DNA of 64,000 nucleotides from Phytohabitans aurantiacus (GCF_027923225.1 NZ_BSDI01000039.1:10436-74435); one strand, 5' to 3'. Shown: positions 7,952-16,137, counted from the first letter of the stretch. A program made the numbers and translations. Notes: generated from the letters alone by a model not told the origin.

Positions 7952-8346
7952 GCGCCCGGCGGGTGGGGCGCGTCGCCGTCGCGATGGCCGCCGGCGTGAC
8001 GGCGACGCTGGCCGCCAGTGGTACCGCGCACGCGGGCCAGTCCACCGATGTGGACGGTAAGTACGGTGCCGCCAACTTCCGGCAGTACGGCGAGCACCTG
8101 CTCGTCGAGGATTACTACGCGGACCACTGGGGTACGCGTGCCCAACTGCAGACCTGGCACGATCCGACCAAGCACTGGGTCGACCACTCCACCGTCTGCT
8201 TCGACGACCAGAGCACCGGCGGGGCGGACGGCGTCACGGACTGCAACTACTCGCTGCCGGAAGGCGAGACCGTGCGTATCCACCTGTGGGCGTCGCGCAA
8301 CGGCGAAACCACCGACCACCGGTACTCGCCGATCGGCGTCGCCTGA
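7948..8346 (+). CDS. Small secreted protein, second of a tandem pair
   Basis: A 132-residue exported protein, paralogous to the gene just upstream and overlapping it by 4 nt (ATGA). The signal peptide is MSARRVGRVAVAMAAGVTAT with cleavage near GTAHA. The mature part keeps the same landmarks as its partner: KYGAANFRQYGEHLLVEDYY, RAQLQTWHDPT, the cysteine pair in TVCFDD and TDCNYS, LPEGETVRIHLWASRNG, and a C-terminal HRYSPIGVA. A tandem duplication kept as a coupled pair suggests the proteins may act together. No known function is recognised. Confidence 0.8.
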   Translation: MSARRVGRVAVAMAAGVTATLAASGTAHAGQSTDVDGKYGAANFRQYGEHLLVEDYYADHWGTRAQLQTWHDPTKHWVDHSTVCFDDQSTGGADGVTDCNYSLPEGETVRIHLWASRNGETTDHRYSPIGVA

Positions 8347-8352
8347 GGCGCG

Positions 8353-8499
8353 TTACCGGCGTTTGCCCATACGGGCCTTGAACTCCCGCAGCCTGCGCTG
8401 GTTAGACGGCTTGGCGATCTCTTGCCGGCCACGCTCCACCAACTGCTGCCCGCGCGGGCTGCGCAGGAAATTCTTTATCCGCTGTACCAAGGCAGACAT
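8353..8499 (-). CDS. 48-residue basic protein
   Basis: A short gene: ATG 8499 to TAA 8353, 48 residues, start MSALVQRIKNFLRSPRG, end FKARMGKRR. It is strongly basic (Arg/Lys about one third) and predicted helical, with no membrane segment. The start has a good ribosome site (GGAGGG with 7 nt spacing) and the codons keep high third-position GC. I recall closely similar 45-50-residue proteins as conserved hypotheticals in Micromonosporaceae. It might bind nucleic acid, which is inference only. It is convergent with the small secreted pair, with stops 6 nt apart. Confidence 0.72.
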   Translation of the reverse strand: MSALVQRIKNFLRSPRGQQLVERGRQEIAKPSNQRRLREFKARMGKRR

Positions 8500-8580
8500 C
8501 TCCACACCCTCCAAACATCCGGTTGTCACCGCCTTACCCCACCCCGCTGGTTGCTAAGCCCCTGCCGTAGATTTCGGGGC

Positions 8581-9012
8581 ATGGCGGAGGAAGTTGTCGA
8601 CAGTCCGGTCGGCTGGGTCGCGCGGCACATCGGCTCCTATGTAGACACTGATGGCAAGTCCGGTCACCATTTCCACGGCGTCGACGCGCTGTTGCTGACC
8701 ACGAGGGGCCGCCGGTCCGGCAAGCTGCGCCGCACCGCGCTCTATTACGGGACCAGGGGTGACGACTTCGTCCTCGTCGCCTCCAACGGTGGCTCGGTCG
8801 GGCACCCGTTGTGGTACCGGAATCTGGTCGCCGATCCGCGCGTGACGGTCCAGGTCAAGGACGACGTGTTCGACGCGACCGCGCGCACGGCGACGGGCGG
8901 CGAGCGCGCCGAGCTGTGGGACCTGATGGCGGGCATCTTCCCCACCTACGAGCAGTACCGGAAGAAGGCGGAGCGCGAAATCCCGGTCGTGGTGCTCACC
9001 CGGTCCGCGTGA
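8581..9012 (+). CDS. F420-type nitroreductase-fold protein (DUF385/Ddn family)
   Basis: A 143-residue protein of the deazaflavin (F420)-dependent nitroreductase family, a split-barrel fold named after mycobacterial Ddn. Diagnostic segments are LLTTRGRRSGKLRRTALYYG (about 38-57), the ASNGG...HPLWYRNL stretch (about 66-82) where F420 phosphate and ring contacts lie, and the RVTVQV strand. Members reduce quinones or nitro compounds with F420H2. ATG 8581 is preferred to upstream in-frame starts because the family begins here. There is no operon partner: the upstream gene is divergent and the serine hydrolase gene downstream is convergent. Confidence 0.85.
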   Translation: MAEEVVDSPVGWVARHIGSYVDTDGKSGHHFHGVDALLLTTRGRRSGKLRRTALYYGTRGDDFVLVASNGGSVGHPLWYRNLVADPRVTVQVKDDVFDATARTATGGERAELWDLMAGIFPTYEQYRKKAEREIPVVVLTRSA

Positions 9013-9065
9013 TGTCGACCTTCATGGGGCTGGCCTGGCCGGGCGAGAGCCCCTGAGCCAGAACG

Positions 9066-10424
9066 CTACGGGATGGCGGCGGCGATGACGTTGGCGATCG
9101 CGGCGCGCATGGGGTCGGGGTTGGCCCAGGTCCAGTTCGGGTGGGCGCGGTTGGTCAGCAGTACGAGCACGAGCTTGCGGCGCGGCTCGACCAGCAGTGA
9201 GGTGCCCGCGAAGCCGGTGTGGCCGAAGGTGGCCGCGGTGGAGAGCCGGCCCATGAACCACGGTTGGCGCAGCGTGACGCCGAGGCCGTGGTCGGACGGG
9301 CGGCCGGGGCGGTCGGGGTCGATGGCGGGCAGGCCCTGGTTGTAGTTGGTGAGCATCCGCTCGACGGTGGCCGCGGCCAGGATTCGCTTGCCGTTGTAGA
9401 CGCCGCCCGCGAGCAGGGCCTGGCCGACGGCGGCGACGTCCTTGGCGGTCGCGAAGATGCCCGCGCTGCCGGCGACGCCGCCCATCTGGTTGGCGACGTC
9501 GTCGTGTACGACGCCGCGCAGCAGTCCCCGGGATGAGCGCGCGTCGGTGGCGACCAGGCGTTGGGCCTGGTCGTGGGCGCTGAGCCAGCCCAGTGGCTTG
9601 AAGCCGGTGTCGCGCAGGCCGAGCGGGCCGGTGACGCCGTCCTTGAGCGCCTGGTCGAGGGACCTGCCGGTGACCTTCTCGACCAGCATGGCCGCGACCA
9701 TCAGGCCGACGCTGGAGTACCGGAACGTGTCACCCGGCGTGGCCCCGCTGGTCAGCGGGGTGGCGAGCACGGCTTTACGCTTGGCGGCCAGGTCGGGCAG
9801 GCCGGCGACGCTGGCGCCGACCGGCAGGCCGCTGGTGTGTGTGAGCAGCATCCGGACGGTGACCTTGTCTTTGCCCGTGCCGGTGAACTCTGGCAGGTAT
9901 CGGGCGACCGGTGCGGCCAGGTCCAGCCTGCCCTTCTCGACCTGCTGGAGGACCAGGATCGAGGCGTACACCTTGGTGAGCGAGGCAAGGTCGAAGATCG
10001 AGTCCCGGTACATGGGTACCCGTTTCGCCTCCGCCAGCTCGACCGGCCCGGCGCCGTATCGCAGCGCGTGCCCGACCGCGATGTGGCTGTCGACCCGGCC
10101 GTTGATCATGACGAGCGCGACCGCGCCGGCGTAGGTGGGGTGGTTCGGGTTCTCGGCTGTGGGCTTGAGGAAGCGGCGCAGCTCCGCCGAGAGCTTGGCC
10201 TCGTAGGAGGCCACCGCGCGCGGCTTCGGCGCGGCCGGCGACGGCGTCTGGGTCGCGGTGGGCCTCGGCTTGGTCCCGGCGGCGCCGGCACCGGAGCCCG
10301 GCGGTCCGGGCGACGCCTGGCCGTCCGCCCACACCGTGGACGACCGGCCCGCACAGCCGGCGAGGCCGGCGGCCGCCGCGGCGGTCAGCCCGGTGCCGAT
10401 GAACCTGCGACGCGAGAAGGACAC
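9066..10424 (-). CDS. Lipoprotein serine hydrolase, class C beta-lactamase/esterase fold
   Basis: A 452-residue exported hydrolase. The GTG start at 10424 gives a Tat-type leader (SFSRRRFIGTGLTAAAAAG) followed by a lipobox LAGC, so it is probably a lipidated cell-surface enzyme. An alternative ATG at 10496 would place an operator-like palindrome inside the gene. The catalytic domain shows SLTK (SxxK nucleophile), YSSVG in place of YxN, and HTGFAG (HxG), typical of EstB-like esterases and D-amino-peptidases rather than true beta-lactamases. It is divergent from the sugar ABC operon at 10633, with which it shares a regulatory region carrying AACGTT-core boxes. The substrate is unknown. Confidence 0.85.
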   Translation of the reverse strand: MSFSRRRFIGTGLTAAAAAGLAGCAGRSSTVWADGQASPGPPGSGAGAAGTKPRPTATQTPSPAAPKPRAVASYEAKLSAELRRFLKPTAENPNHPTYAGAVALVMINGRVDSHIAVGHALRYGAGPVELAEAKRVPMYRDSIFDLASLTKVYASILVLQQVEKGRLDLAAPVARYLPEFTGTGKDKVTVRMLLTHTSGLPVGASVAGLPDLAAKRKAVLATPLTSGATPGDTFRYSSVGLMVAAMLVEKVTGRSLDQALKDGVTGPLGLRDTGFKPLGWLSAHDQAQRLVATDARSSRGLLRGVVHDDVANQMGGVAGSAGIFATAKDVAAVGQALLAGGVYNGKRILAAATVERMLTNYNQGLPAIDPDRPGRPSDHGLGVTLRQPWFMGRLSTAATFGHTGFAGTSLLVEPRRKLVLVLLTNRAHPNWTWANPDPMRAAIANVIAAAIP

Positions 10425-10478
10425 GGCGACGATCGTGCCACGGCTCGCGGAGGGGTGGACGATCCATCTGTACGGTTT

Positions 10479-10492
10479 GGGCAACGTTACCC
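10479..10492. promoter_or_regulatory. LacI-type operator-like box (GGGCAACGTTACCC)
   Basis: This near-palindrome with an AACGTT core and GGG/CCC arms lies 55 nt upstream of the serine hydrolase GTG start. It belongs to the operator family seen at 10579, 10611, 53815, 53913, 58292 and 58362. A central CpG is typical of LacI-family operators. Confidence 0.6.
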
Positions 10493-10534
10493 GCATGTCG
10501 CGGCTGCTTCCTCGCTGGTAACGATCGTGATCCC

Positions 10535-10563
10535 TTGACGAGCAGACGGTGAACTTCTAGGGT
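10535..10563 (+). promoter_or_regulatory. Promoter of the sugar ABC operon
   Basis: A -35 TTGACG (10535-10540) and a -10 TAGGGT (10558-10563) are separated by 17 bp. The arrangement is nearly the same as before the carboxylesterase at 53943 (TTGACG, 17 bp, TAGTGT). Confidence 0.65.
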
Positions 10564-10578
10564 CAGCCGAAACAATCT

Positions 10579-10622
10579 GGAAAACGTTACACATCGCAAT
10601 GGTAGTCAAATGAAACGTTCCA
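10579..10622. promoter_or_regulatory. Two AACGTT operator-like boxes downstream of the promoter
   Basis: GGAAAACGTTACAC (10579-10592) and TGAAACGTTCCA (10611-10622) lie between the predicted transcription start and the binding-protein gene. The second abuts its ribosome site. The position suits a LacI-family repressor blocking transcription. Confidence 0.6.
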
Positions 10623-10632
10623 AGGAGTCCAC

Positions 10633-11964
10633 GTGAGAAGAAGGATCGCGATCATCGGGCTGGTGTCCGCCACGGTCTTGACCCTGGGCGCGTGTTCCAA
10701 CCCCAATTCGGGCGGCGGCGGGGGCACCGCCGTCGCCGACGGGACGGCGAAGGTGCAGGCCAAGGAGTTGACCGTCTGGGTCAACGCCGTCGAGCTGGAA
10801 GCCGTGAAAGCCGTCTACAAGCGCTTCGGTGACAAGTATGGCGTCAAGATGAACATCGTCGAGATGCCCACCGACAACTTCGAGTCGGGAGTGCAGACCC
10901 GCTGGGCCAGCGGCGAGCGCCCCGACGTCCTGGAGTACCACGCGACGTCGCTGTTCTGGGCGCTCAACCCCGAGCAGAACCTCTACGACCTGTCCAAGAT
11001 GCCCTTCGCCAGCCGCGCGGGCGACATCTACAAGGACGCCGGCTCGCACAACGGCAAGGTCTACGCGGCGATCACCGATACCCCGTCCCTGTTCGGGATC
11101 TTCTACAACAAGGACGTGTTCACCCGGAACGGACTGAACATCCCGCAGACCTTCGCCGACCTCGAACAGGTCTGTGCGACGCTGCGGCAGAAGGATCCCA
11201 ACGCCATCCCGATCTGGGAGAGCGGCGGCTCGGCCTGGCCGGTGCAGATCCTCTCCGGCCTGATGTACATGGGTTCCGCCCAGCAGAGCGAGAACTGGGC
11301 CCAGCAGGTCACCGACAAGAAGACGACGTTCAACGCCCCCGGCGGCCCGTTCGTCGCCGGCCTCAACCAGTACAAGAAGTTCAAGGACACCGGCTGCTTC
11401 AACAAGGACGCGACGACCGCGAAGTTCGAGGACGCGCTCCCCGCGCTGGCCAAGGGCCAGGCGGCGATGGTCGCCCTGCCGACCGGGCTCGCCGACATGA
11501 TCGCCGACCAGTTCGGGGGCGATCGCGCGAAGACGGCGCAACACATCGGCTTCGCCTACCCGTCAGCCACCGGCGCGGTGTCGATCTGGGCCCCGAACGT
11601 CGCCGGCACCTGGTACGTCCCGAAGACCGGCAACGGCGATCGGGAGAGCACCGCGCTGGCCTTCATCCAGTACGCGACCGGGGAGGGCTACCAGACGTAC
11701 GTCGACGAGTCGGGTACCTTCCCGCTCCTCGAGGGCGCCCAGCCTCCGAAGGGTGGCTACTCCGGCCTGGCCAAGGAGTTCAACGACGCGTACGAGACCA
11801 GCACCGCCTACGCTTTCAACAGCAACCTGTCCGGGTTCAACGTCGAGTTCCCGAACTACGTCACCGGCATCCTGAGCGGATCGGAGACTCCCGAGGGCGC
11901 GGCGGAGAAGTCGCAGAAGGTCTTCGAGCAGGCCGCCAAGCTGGCCAAGCTGCCGGGCTGGTAG
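10633..11964 (+). CDS. Extracellular solute-binding lipoprotein of a sugar ABC importer
   Basis: A 443-residue family-1 solute-binding protein. A lipoprotein leader (MRRRIAIIGLVSATVLTLGAC) puts the lipidated cysteine at residue 21, followed by a Gly-rich tether and the ELTVWVNAVE opening strand typical of oligosaccharide-binding proteins of CUT1 importers. The GTG start has AAGGAG 5 nt upstream. It heads an operon of binding protein, two permeases and an esterase. No ATPase is encoded, so the system presumably uses a shared MsiK-type ATPase as in other actinomycetes. Two operator-like boxes stand directly upstream. The ligand is unknown; the coupled esterase suggests acylated or ester-linked glycans. 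Confidence 0.88.
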   Translation: MRRRIAIIGLVSATVLTLGACSNPNSGGGGGTAVADGTAKVQAKELTVWVNAVELEAVKAVYKRFGDKYGVKMNIVEMPTDNFESGVQTRWASGERPDVLEYHATSLFWALNPEQNLYDLSKMPFASRAGDIYKDAGSHNGKVYAAITDTPSLFGIFYNKDVFTRNGLNIPQTFADLEQVCATLRQKDPNAIPIWESGGSAWPVQILSGLMYMGSAQQSENWAQQVTDKKTTFNAPGGPFVAGLNQYKKFKDTGCFNKDATTAKFEDALPALAKGQAAMVALPTGLADMIADQFGGDRAKTAQHIGFAYPSATGAVSIWAPNVAGTWYVPKTGNGDRESTALAFIQYATGEGYQTYVDESGTFPLLEGAQPPKGGYSGLAKEFNDAYETSTAYAFNSNLSGFNVEFPNYVTGILSGSETPEGAAEKSQKVFEQAAKLAKLPGW

Positions 11965-11979
11965 GGAAGCCGGCCCGAC

Positions 11980-12858
11980 ATGACAGGCGCAACACGTACA
12001 GCGACGCGCCGGTGGTGGCACTTCGCCGCCCCGGCCCTCGCTCTCACCATCGGCTTCTTCCTCATACCGTTCCTGCTGAACGTGTACTTCGCGTTCACGG
12101 ACTGGACCGGCTTCACCGCCGCGATCGCGCCGAACGGCCTCGACAACTTCATCGGCCTCGCCGAGGCCGGCATCCTCGGCAACGCCATCCGGGTGACGGT
12201 GTTCTACGCGGTCATCGCCATGATCCTGCAGAACGCCGTCAGCCTGGGGCTCGCCCTGCTGCTCCAGCGCACCACCGCGTTCAACTCGTGGCTGCGCACG
12301 CTCTTCTTCATCCCGGTACTGATCTCGCCGCTCGCGGCCGGGTACATCTGGGGAGCGCTCCTGTCACCGGTGGGGCCGCTGAACCAGGCGATCGGGCTGG
12401 TGGTACCGGGCTTCGACTTCGCGTGGCTCGGCAGCGGCGGCTCCGCGCTGGTCTCGGTCGCCTTCATCGACGTGTGGAAGTGGAGTGGACTGGTAACCCT
12501 CGTCTACATCGCGGGGCTCAACGCGATCCCACCCTCGCTCATCGAAGCCGCGATGATCGACGGCGCCAGCGCCTGGCAGCGATTCTGGCGCGTGAAGTTC
12601 CGGCTGCTGGCTCCGGCGTTCACCTTCAGCGTCGTCGTGACCTTCCTCGGCGCCCTCAACGCCTTCGACATCGTCCAGGCGACCACGAGGGGAGGGCCCG
12701 GTGCGGCGACCACCGTGCTCAACATCGCCATGTTCCGCCAGTACACCGGCGGGTTCTTCGGCAGCGCCAGCGCGCTCAGCCTGGTGATCACCATTCTGGT
12801 GGTCGGCATCGGCATCCCGCTCATCGCGTTCCTTCGGCGCAGGGAGGTGGAGGCATGA
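11980..12858 (+). CDS. Sugar ABC transporter permease (MalF type)
   Basis: A 292-residue integral membrane protein with six predicted hydrophobic segments, starting in W-W-H-FAAPALALTIGFFLIPFL. It has the EAA-type cytoplasmic loop (IEAAMIDGASAWQRFWRVKFRLL, about 188-210), which docks the ATPase. It follows the binding-protein gene by 15 nt, and its stop overlaps the start of the next permease (ATGA), indicating coupled translation. It forms the membrane channel with the 12855 product in a CUT1-type carbohydrate importer. Confidence 0.9.
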   Translation: MTGATRTATRRWWHFAAPALALTIGFFLIPFLLNVYFAFTDWTGFTAAIAPNGLDNFIGLAEAGILGNAIRVTVFYAVIAMILQNAVSLGLALLLQRTTAFNSWLRTLFFIPVLISPLAAGYIWGALLSPVGPLNQAIGLVVPGFDFAWLGSGGSALVSVAFIDVWKWSGLVTLVYIAGLNAIPPSLIEAAMIDGASAWQRFWRVKFRLLAPAFTFSVVVTFLGALNAFDIVQATTRGGPGAATTVLNIAMFRQYTGGFFGSASALSLVITILVVGIGIPLIAFLRRREVEA

Positions 12859-13679
12859 ACGAGTGGGCCCGGCGGGTGATCCTGGTGGCGATCGCCGTCC
12901 CGTGGGTGGGCATTCCATTGTGGATGCTGCTCGTCAACTCGGCCAAGCCCTACACCGAGGCGAGCCGGCTCGGGTTGGACCTGCCGGACCAGTGGAACCT
13001 CGTCGAGAACTACAGCCGGGTGATGGCGGAGGGCAACTACGCGGTCGCCCTGGCCAACAGCCTCCTTATCGCCGTACCCACCCTGGCCTGCGTCATCGTT
13101 CTCGGGTCCATGGCCGCGTGGGCGTTCGCCCGGTCCAGGCGCGTCTCGATGAAGGTGGCCTACAACCTGAGCGTGCTCTCGGTGCTGCTACCGCCGGCCA
13201 TCCTGCCCACCATCTACGAACTCCAGGTACTCGGCATCGACGGCACCCGCCTGGGCTACTTCCTCGTGATGGTCGGAACCCGGCTCGGCGTCGTGGTCTT
13301 CCTCGCGACCGGATTCATCCGGACGATGCCGCCGGACCTGGAGGAGGCGGCGGCGATCGACGGTGCCTCCAGGCCGCAGATCTACCGGCTGATCATCATG
13401 CCCGGGCTGCTGCCGGTACTCCTGGTGGGCGGGGTGATCCTGATCATCACGATCTGGAACGAGTTCCTGTTCGCGCTGTTCCTGCTCCGCGGTGCCGGCG
13501 CGGCGACGCTACCGCTCGCCCTCTACCGATTCTCCTCGACATCCTCGGAATTCACCGCGATGCGATGGGAGCTGATCTTCGCTCACGTGGTGCTGACCAG
13601 CCTGCCCCTGATCGTGGTCTACCTTTTCGTCCAGAAGCGATTGGTCAGCGGCCTCTCCGAAGGAGCCATCAAGGGATGA
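12855..13679 (+). CDS. Sugar ABC transporter permease (MalG type)
   Basis: A 274-residue membrane protein, partner of the preceding permease. Hydrophobic segments begin at RVILVAIAVPWVGIPLWML. The EAA loop is LEEAAAIDGASRPQIYRLIIMPGLLP (about 163-188), and the C-terminus ends KRLVSGLSEGAIKG, as in MalG-like proteins. The ATG at 12855 overlaps the previous stop, and its own stop overlaps the esterase ATG at 13676. The whole operon is therefore stitched by 4-nt overlaps. Confidence 0.9.
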   Translation: MNEWARRVILVAIAVPWVGIPLWMLLVNSAKPYTEASRLGLDLPDQWNLVENYSRVMAEGNYAVALANSLLIAVPTLACVIVLGSMAAWAFARSRRVSMKVAYNLSVLSVLLPPAILPTIYELQVLGIDGTRLGYFLVMVGTRLGVVVFLATGFIRTMPPDLEEAAAIDGASRPQIYRLIIMPGLLPVLLVGGVILIITIWNEFLFALFLLRGAGAATLPLALYRFSSTSSEFTAMRWELIFAHVVLTSLPLIVVYLFVQKRLVSGLSEGAIKG

Positions 13680-14635
13680 CGACGTTGGACCCCTACCTGG
13701 CGGCGCGGATCCACCTGCTGTCCGGGCTCGACTGGGACGGCATCGCCGACCCCGAAGCCCGGTCGCGGTTCGACGAGTACGGCCGGGATCCCGGCGAGTG
13801 GACGATGCCCGACGTCGACGTCGTCGATCACGCCGCCCCGGGCCCGCATGGCGACGTCACCGTCCGCGTCTACACACCGCCGGCGCCGGCCGCCGGAGCG
13901 CTGCTCTGGGTCCACGGCGGCGGCTTCTGGGGCGGCGACCTCGACATGCCGGAGTCGTCCGTGGTCGCGGCCGAGCTCGCGAGCCGGGCCGGGATCGTCG
14001 TCGCGTCGGTCGGCTACCGCCTGGCCGTCGACGGGGTGCGGTACCCCGTCCCGCTCGACGACGTCGTCGCGGCGTGGGAGTGGTTCGTCCGGGAGCGGCC
14101 CGCCGCCTCGCCGGTCTGTCTCGGTGGAGCGAGCGCGGGTGGCGCCTTGGCGCTCGCGGCCGCGATCCGCCTGCGGGACGCCGGGAGCCTGCTGCCCGCC
14201 GGCCTGTTCCTCGCGTACCCGGTGGTCCATTTCCCCGTACCGGCGCTCGACGACGCCACGGCGGCGGCGATGCGATCGCTGCCGCCCCTGCTGCGCTTCC
14301 CGCCGTCGCTGATCGAGGAGATGTTCGCCAACTACGTCGGACGGCTCGGCGATCTGCCGCCGCTGGCCACACCGGGACACGCGCCGCTCGGCGGGCTCCC
14401 GGCTGTGCACCTGGTCAGCTGCGAGCTCGACGACCTGCGCCCGTCCGCCGATCTGCTGGCCAGGCAGCTCGCCGAGGCCGGCGTCGAGGTCCGCGCCCAA
14501 CTGGCGGCCGGGATGCCGCACGGCCACCTGAACCGGACACCGACCCTCGACGGCGTCGACCGGTCGCTGGCGCACTTCGCGGCGGGCCTGCGCGCCCTGA
14601 ACGGCGCGGGGGAGGTGCCGCCGGACGTGGCCTAG
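13676..14635 (+). CDS. Alpha/beta hydrolase, HSL-type esterase
   Basis: A 319-residue cytoplasmic esterase of the hormone-sensitive-lipase (alpha/beta-hydrolase fold-3) family. It has the oxyanion motif HGGGFWGGD (about 81-89), the nucleophile elbow GASAGG (Ser about 160), and the Asp and His of the triad in CELDDLRPSAD and GMPHGHLN. There is no signal peptide. The ATG overlaps the stop of the upstream permease, so the enzyme is made with the importer and probably removes acyl groups from imported sugars. This operon shares operator-like boxes with three other ester-hydrolase genes in the window. Confidence 0.9.
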   Translation: MTTLDPYLAARIHLLSGLDWDGIADPEARSRFDEYGRDPGEWTMPDVDVVDHAAPGPHGDVTVRVYTPPAPAAGALLWVHGGGFWGGDLDMPESSVVAAELASRAGIVVASVGYRLAVDGVRYPVPLDDVVAAWEWFVRERPAASPVCLGGASAGGALALAAAIRLRDAGSLLPAGLFLAYPVVHFPVPALDDATAAAMRSLPPLLRFPPSLIEEMFANYVGRLGDLPPLATPGHAPLGGLPAVHLVSCELDDLRPSADLLARQLAEAGVEVRAQLAAGMPHGHLNRTPTLDGVDRSLAHFAAGLRALNGAGEVPPDVA

Positions 14636-14644
14636 AGTGCCGTC

Positions 14645-15133
14645 ATGCCGGTCACACTGCGCCCGCTCGCCCTCGCCGACGCCGCCGCCGTCCACGAGTG
14701 GGCGCGGCTGCCGGAGTCGTGCCGCTACCAGGCGTGGGGACCCAACACCCAGGAACAGACTCTGGAATTTGTGCGAGCCGCCGTGACGGCGCCCGCCGAA
14801 CGGCGGGTGTTCGCGGTGGTCGCCGACGGCGAGGTGGTGGGTTGCGCGGAGCTGAAGCTGCGGGGTCCGAGCACCGCGGAGATCGGGTACGGAGTCCATC
14901 CGCGGCTGTGGGGACAGGGGATAGCCACGGCCGCCGCGAGGGAGCTGGTGCGGATGGGCTTCGAGGAGCACGGGTGCCATCGGATCTTCGGCACGTGCGA
15001 TCCCCGCAACCTCGCCTCGGCGGTGGTGCTGCGCAAGATCGGCATGCGATACGAGGGCCGGATGCGCGGTACTGCCTACATCCGCGACGGCTGGCGGGAC
15101 TCGGACCTGTACGCGATCCTCGCCGACGACTGA
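14645..15133 (+). CDS. GNAT acetyltransferase, RimJ/RimL type
   Basis: A 162-residue GNAT protein. It begins VTLRPLALADAAAVHEW, and the acetyl-CoA binding motif A reads YGVHPRLWGQGIATAAARELVR (about 80-101), followed by RIFGTCDPRNLASAVVLRKIGM and YEGRMRG, typical of RimJ/RimL-like N-acetyltransferases. The target is unknown. It lies 9 nt after the esterase stop in the same direction and may be read from the same transcript, although it is functionally unrelated. Its stop codon abuts a 46-bp fragment copied from sdpB. Confidence 0.88.
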   Translation: MPVTLRPLALADAAAVHEWARLPESCRYQAWGPNTQEQTLEFVRAAVTAPAERRVFAVVADGEVVGCAELKLRGPSTAEIGYGVHPRLWGQGIATAAARELVRMGFEEHGCHRIFGTCDPRNLASAVVLRKIGMRYEGRMRGTAYIRDGWRDSDLYAILADD

Positions 15134-15179
15134 TGTCCCACGGGGAGTAGGTAGAGCAGCAGGGCTCCGCTCATCGCGA
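15134..15179. repeat. 46-bp exact copy of the sdpB 3' region
   Basis: These 46 bases are identical to 18243-18288. They would encode, on the minus strand, the SdpB C-terminal segment AMSGALLLYLLPVG. The copy begins right at the stop codon of the GNAT gene and is flanked by unrelated sequence. Together with the regulator remnant at 15802 it marks a decayed duplicate of the SDP locus. Confidence 0.9.
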
Positions 15180-15298
15180 TCTCGACTGCGTTCCGTTCAA
15201 GATTCCCTCAAGACTGGAAGTCGGATTACCAAGTTCCTCGATGGACTGGTCGACAATGAGGCCCATCGACTCTCAGCCAATGACGATGAAGGAGTCCC

Positions 15299-15739
15299 AT
15301 GGGTAAGCGACGTCGTGGGTTGCTCGCGATGGCCGCGGTAATCGGCGCGGTAATCAGCCTGCTAAGTCCCACGGCCGCCAGCGCGGCCTACTACGGCAAC
15401 GAGATTAACTACACCGTAGTCATCCTGGATACCCCTGCCGACTATGGGCACTGGTACCACTGCACCAGCACCGGCGGCGCCACCGCCTGCTTCATGCCGT
15501 ATGGCGAGAAGTTCTTCGTCAAAGACACCAATGCGGACGGACACTCGGCAGCCGCGAGCTGGCTTTTCGATGGTCCTGACGGCTACCGGTTGGGGACCTG
15601 CGTGCACCAGCACGGCAACGGTACCTGGGGAATCTGTAACAAGAGCTTCCCGGAGGGCTGGCTCATCAATTTCAGGGCCGCGGTCTACGAAGCGGGAAAT
15701 CTCGTCGGCAACGGAGCGTGGACAGGGACGGAAACCTGA
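15299..15739 (+). CDS. Small secreted protein
   Basis: A 146-residue exported protein with signal peptide MGKRRRGLLAMAAVIGAVIS and cleavage near AASA. The mature domain has four cysteines (YHCTST, TACFMP, GTCVHQ and GICNKS), probably forming two disulfides. ATG 15299 has AAGGAG with 6 nt spacing. The middle (YGEKFFVKDTNADGHSAAASW) and the CN-x-SFPEG segment faintly echo the tandem secreted pair at 7556/7948, suggesting distant kinship. It sits between the two remnants of the SDP-locus duplicate, so it may have been placed there by the same rearrangement. Confidence 0.75.
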   Translation: MGKRRRGLLAMAAVIGAVISLLSPTAASAAYYGNEINYTVVILDTPADYGHWYHCTSTGGATACFMPYGEKFFVKDTNADGHSAAASWLFDGPDGYRLGTCVHQHGNGTWGICNKSFPEGWLINFRAAVYEAGNLVGNGAWTGTET

Positions 15740-15801
15740 AGCGCGCTTTTCTAACCGGGCCGGCCGGGCGAGCCCGCCTCGGGGGACGACGAGCCTCGCG
15801 G

Positions 15802-15940
15802 GTCGGGGACCGGGACGGGCGGGCCCGGGCGCACCGCAACATCTCAATCGCGCACCTGCGCCGGGCCCGCACGGCGAGGCCCCGTGACCACCTGTGGCAC
15901 GCGGTGCTGGACATCCTCGCGGAGCTCGGGCAGGACGCTG
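15802..15940 (+). pseudogene. Remnant of a SARP/TPR regulator gene with internal deletion
   Basis: 15802-15906 closely matches 22599-22706 of the regulator gene at 20439 (shared peptide RAHRNISIAHLRR and DHLWHAV), with two compensating one-base indels. It is joined directly to a match of 23184-23210 (ILAELGQD), so about 480 bp of the parent are missing between. There is no start, N-terminal DNA-binding domain or ATPase. The rest of 15740-16137 shows no supported gene. Confidence 0.85.
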
Positions 15941-16137
15941 CTGTTGAGCTGCCAAGACCGGCGTTTCCGGTGCCGGAGGGTGGTCGCCGATGACGCTCCG
16001 GAGCCACCCGGTCGGGGTTCGGCATGCTTGGTGGTTCTGTTGCGGCGGCGCTATTTGGCTGGTTGCGCTGTTCACAGCTCCGTGCGGGTACTTCGGTCGA
16101 AAGGTCGAGGATGATGTTGGATACCGCCGCGCCGGGT

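Noticed and set aside
10425..10496. Longer serine hydrolase starting at ATG 10496
   Set aside because: It would put 24 residues before the Tat leader and include the operator-like palindrome in the gene.
15718..15993. 91-codon frame as a functional gene
   Set aside because: It is a fragment of the SARP gene with an internal deletion and no domain intact.
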